Source of the DNA: DASUKL01 sp036278755
GTDB taxonomy: Bacteria > Chloroflexota > Limnocylindria > Limnocylindrales > CSP1-4
Length of the DNA stretch: 14,546 bases
Assembly (NCBI GenBank): GCA_036278755.1
Contig: DASUKL010000141.1
Coordinates: 1-14,546 of the forward strand
Direction of reading: 5' to 3'
Below, one piece after another: positions 13,040 to 14,546 of this stretch. The notes below the pieces were generated by a model. The model had not been told where the DNA came from, did no database searches, and saw only the letters and a program-made list of their open reading frames with translations. The number at the start of each line of letters is the position of its first letter. The stretch's first letter is position 1. The position numbers and the translations under genes are program-made.

Positions 13040-14035
13040 CTAGGGGATGATCAGCACCTGACCGATCCGCAGCGACCGCGGGTCCGTGATGCCGTTGAGC
13101 CGCTCGAGCGTGGCCACCGTCGTGCCGAAGGCCGCGGCGATGCCGCTCAGGGTGTCCCCTGACTTGGCGCGATACGAGCGCGTGGCCTGCTGCGTGGGCG
13201 ACACGCTGGCCGTGGGAGGCCGCGAGAGCGTCGGCACCGGGGTGGGCGTGGGCGTTGGCGCGGGATGGCTCGTGGGTGTGGGGGTCCCGCCGGCCGCTCC
13301 CCTGGAAGCCGCGCCGGCTCCGCTGGCCAGCGGCCCTGGGGGGCTGCTCGATGCGCCACTGGTCGTCGACGCGCCGGTCGATCCGAGCGCCGCCGTGCCG
13401 GTCGGGCTGGCGGTCCCGGCCCCGGCCCCGGCCAGGCCGTAGCCGCTGAAGCGGGCGGCGAAGAGGACGCCGGCCGCAGCCAGCATGAGGATCACCAGGG
13501 CGACCTCGATGGTGCGCCGCCCGAGCCCGGTGGCGGGGGTCGGCCCGGGGACCGCGCTCGGCCGCTCGAGGGCCGTGGGCGTGGCTCGGGTGAGGGCCAC
13601 GTGGCGCCGCGCCGCGACCCGTTCGGCTCGCAGGCCGGCCACGTTCATGGCCGCCTGCCGCTCATCCGTAGCCGCCTCGTAGTAAGGGCAGTCGACGTGG
13701 GTCGCGACGAGGCAAAGGCGACGCTGCCTGATCTGCTCCACGACCGCCGCTGGATGCTGGGCCATGCAGCGGTGCTCGGGCATCGGGCGTGAGGCGCGCC
13801 AGCCGCCCTCGTCAGCCAGGAGGTAGGGGCAGATCGGGTCCAAGGACGGGTCGAGGGACCGGTCGGTGCGCGGGGCGGCGGCCCATCCGGCCGGCGGCGC
13901 GGTAGCGTGCCGTGCGCCTGTCTCGGTGGCCGTGGACGCGATGGCCCCGGCAGCCGTAGCCGCGTCTCCGCTCACCGTGACCGCGTCCCCGCTCGCCGCG
14001 GGCGGCCCGGGCGCCTCTCCCTGCCTCGTCGCCAT
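13040..14035 (-). CDS. Membrane LysM-domain protein with an N-terminal four-cysteine module
   Basis: I recognise the parts but not a named family. Residues 1-60 are Ala/Thr-rich low complexity. Residues 69-117 hold a cysteine module: Cys69 (ICPYLLADEGGW), Cys90 (PEHRC), Cys108 (RRLCLV) and Cys116 (DCPYYEA), spaced 20, 17 and 7 residues apart. One membrane helix spans about 177-199 after GRR, consistent with N-terminus inside. A Ser/Thr/Pro/Gly linker with TPTP repeats (200-286) leads to a single C-terminal LysM (287-331: SYRAKSGDTLSGIAAAFG...LRIGQVLIIP), which should bind peptidoglycan outside the cell. The Cys module would be cytoplasmic and could bind a metal or Fe-S cluster; that is inference. 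The ATG at 14033-14035 has no Shine-Dalgarno, but a TATCAT box ends 8 nt upstream. Confidence 0.88.
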   Translation of the reverse strand: MATRQGEAPGPPAASGDAVTVSGDAATAAGAIASTATETGARHATAPPAGWAAAPRTDRSLDPSLDPICPYLLADEGGWRASRPMPEHRCMAQHPAAVVEQIRQRRLCLVATHVDCPYYEAATDERQAAMNVAGLRAERVAARRHVALTRATPTALERPSAVPGPTPATGLGRRTIEVALVILMLAAAGVLFAARFSGYGLAGAGAGTASPTGTAALGSTGASTTSGASSSPPGPLASGAGAASRGAAGGTPTPTSHPAPTPTPTPVPTLSRPPTASVSPTQQATRSYRAKSGDTLSGIAAAFGTTVATLERLNGITDPRSLRIGQVLIIP

Positions 14036-14043
14036 CGCCGGAG

Positions 14044-14049
14044 ATGATA
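14044..14049 (-). promoter_or_regulatory. Candidate -10 box of the LysM gene at leaderless distance
   Basis: TATCAT on the minus strand matches the -10 consensus TATAAT in five of six positions and ends 8 nt before the ATG at 14035, the same spacing as at mutM. The intervening CTCCGGCG has no ribosome-binding sequence. The upstream region is almost all G and C, with no clear -35. Confidence 0.5.
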
Positions 14050-14128
14050 GGCCCGGCGGCTGCGGGCCGCGGGCCCCCGCCCCAGGCGCCTTCCGCTCGC
14101 GACGTGGCGTTGGCGGATAGCAAAAGAC

Positions 14129-14244
14129 CCTGGCGACGACCTATGTTCCCGAAAGGCTGCCCTCTCAGTATCTTCGGCGCTGGAGAGCTTAACTGCCGTG
14201 TTCGGGATGGGAACGGGTGTGGCCTCTCCGCTAGAGTCACCAGG
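14129..14244 (-). rRNA. rrf: 5S ribosomal RNA
   Basis: The minus strand reads CCTGGTGACTCTAGCGGAGA at the 5' end and closes with GTCGTCGCCAGG, so both ends of helix I pair. Internal landmarks include CCACACCCGTTCCCATCCCG, AACACGG and AGTTAAGCTC, standard for bacterial 5S. The length is about 116 nt. It lies 116 nt downstream of the 23S gene. After it comes TCTTTTGC and then a 93-bp stretch to the LysM start without a clear intrinsic terminator. End positions may be off by one or two bases. Confidence 0.95.
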
Positions 14245-14360
14245 ATCTCTGCACGTGTCGACGCGATATGGCAGATCGGCGGCTTCGACTCCGCCCTGAT
14301 CACATTCGAAGGGTGATGATCAGCCGGCCCCTCGCAGCCACCATCGGGTGAACTGCTGAA
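14245..14360 (-). other. 23S-5S internal transcribed spacer
   Basis: This 116-bp spacer holds no tRNA. It contains one clear stem-loop at 14296-14323, CTGATCA...TGATCAG (7 bp, 14-nt loop), probably part of pre-rRNA folding or processing. Confidence 0.75.
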
Positions 14361-14546
14361 GAGGTCAAGCCCTCGACCATTAGTACGGCTCAGCTTCATC
14401 GGTCACCCGACTTCCACATGCCGCCTATCGAACAGGTGGTCTCCCTGCGGTCTTACCCGGTTGACCCGGTGGGGAACCTCATCTTGAGGCGAGCTTCGCA
14501 CTTAGATGCTTTCAGCGCTTATCCCGACCGAACATAGCTACCCAGC
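14361..14546 (-). rRNA. rrl: 23S ribosomal RNA, 3' end (runs off window)
   Basis: The minus strand matches the 3' terminal part of bacterial 23S rRNA: the final segment includes CCGTACTAATGGTCGAGGGC followed by TTGACCTC, corresponding to the E. coli end GGTACTAATGAACCGTGAGGCTTAACC. Upstream are recognisable conserved runs such as GATAAGCGCTGAAAGCATCT and GTTCCCCACCGGGTCAACCG. About 186 nt lie in the window; the rest of the gene continues to the right. The 3' end is set by alignment to the E. coli terminus and could be off by a few bases. Confidence 0.95.

Overview
The window reads as a GC-rich (roughly 70% G+C by eye) bacterial chromosome segment holding core genes and no detectable mobile element, CRISPR array or defence cassette. 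Gene order matches the conserved Gram-positive/Chloroflexota neighbourhood clpC-radA-(disA)-yacL-ispD-ispF-cysS-rlmB. Long Pro/Arg- and Ala/Glu-rich tails, start codons sitting just behind -10-like boxes, and a LysM protein with a four-Cys CPY module suggest a deep-branching monoderm such as a Chloroflexota (Limnocylindria-like) or actinobacterial relative. That placement is inference; no database was searched.

Layout from left to right, almost all on the minus strand. Positions 1-138 hold the 5' end of tuf. Upstream of it lie tRNA-Thr(GGT), tRNA-Tyr(GTA) and tRNA-Thr(TGT), an arrangement like the thrU-tyrU-glyT-thrT-tufB cluster of E. coli but without a Gly tRNA. From about 539 to 9,880 runs a compact string transcribed right to left: clpC, radA, a yacL-type membrane PIN/TRAM protein, a fused ispDF, cysS and rlmB. 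The last four genes join by start/stop overlaps, so translation is probably coupled. The rlmB stop codon lies inside tRNA-Thr(TGT), and a good promoter for the tRNAs lies inside the last codons of rlmB.

Upstream of clpC is rpsA, an S1-domain protein with four S1 repeats and long acidic low-complexity ends. It has its own promoter, a leader of about 165 nt with a perfect 9-bp hairpin, and a TTG start. Divergent from rpsA, on the plus strand, is an Fpg/Nei-family DNA glycosylase (mutM-like). It converges, with only 2 bp between stop codons, on a minus-strand membrane LysM protein. The right edge holds a 5S rRNA and the 3' end of a 23S rRNA, both on the minus strand.

The genes serve translation (tRNAs, EF-Tu, CysRS, 23S methylation, S1, rRNA), protein quality control (ClpC), recombination and repair (RadA, Fpg), isoprenoid precursor synthesis (IspDF) and envelope function (LysM). 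I found no convincing new multi-gene system. The points most worth checking are the rlmB/tRNA overlap, the recurrent -10 box at leaderless distance, the repetitive RlmB N-terminus, the four-Cys/TM/LysM protein, and divergent active-site positions in the IspF and Fpg homologues.
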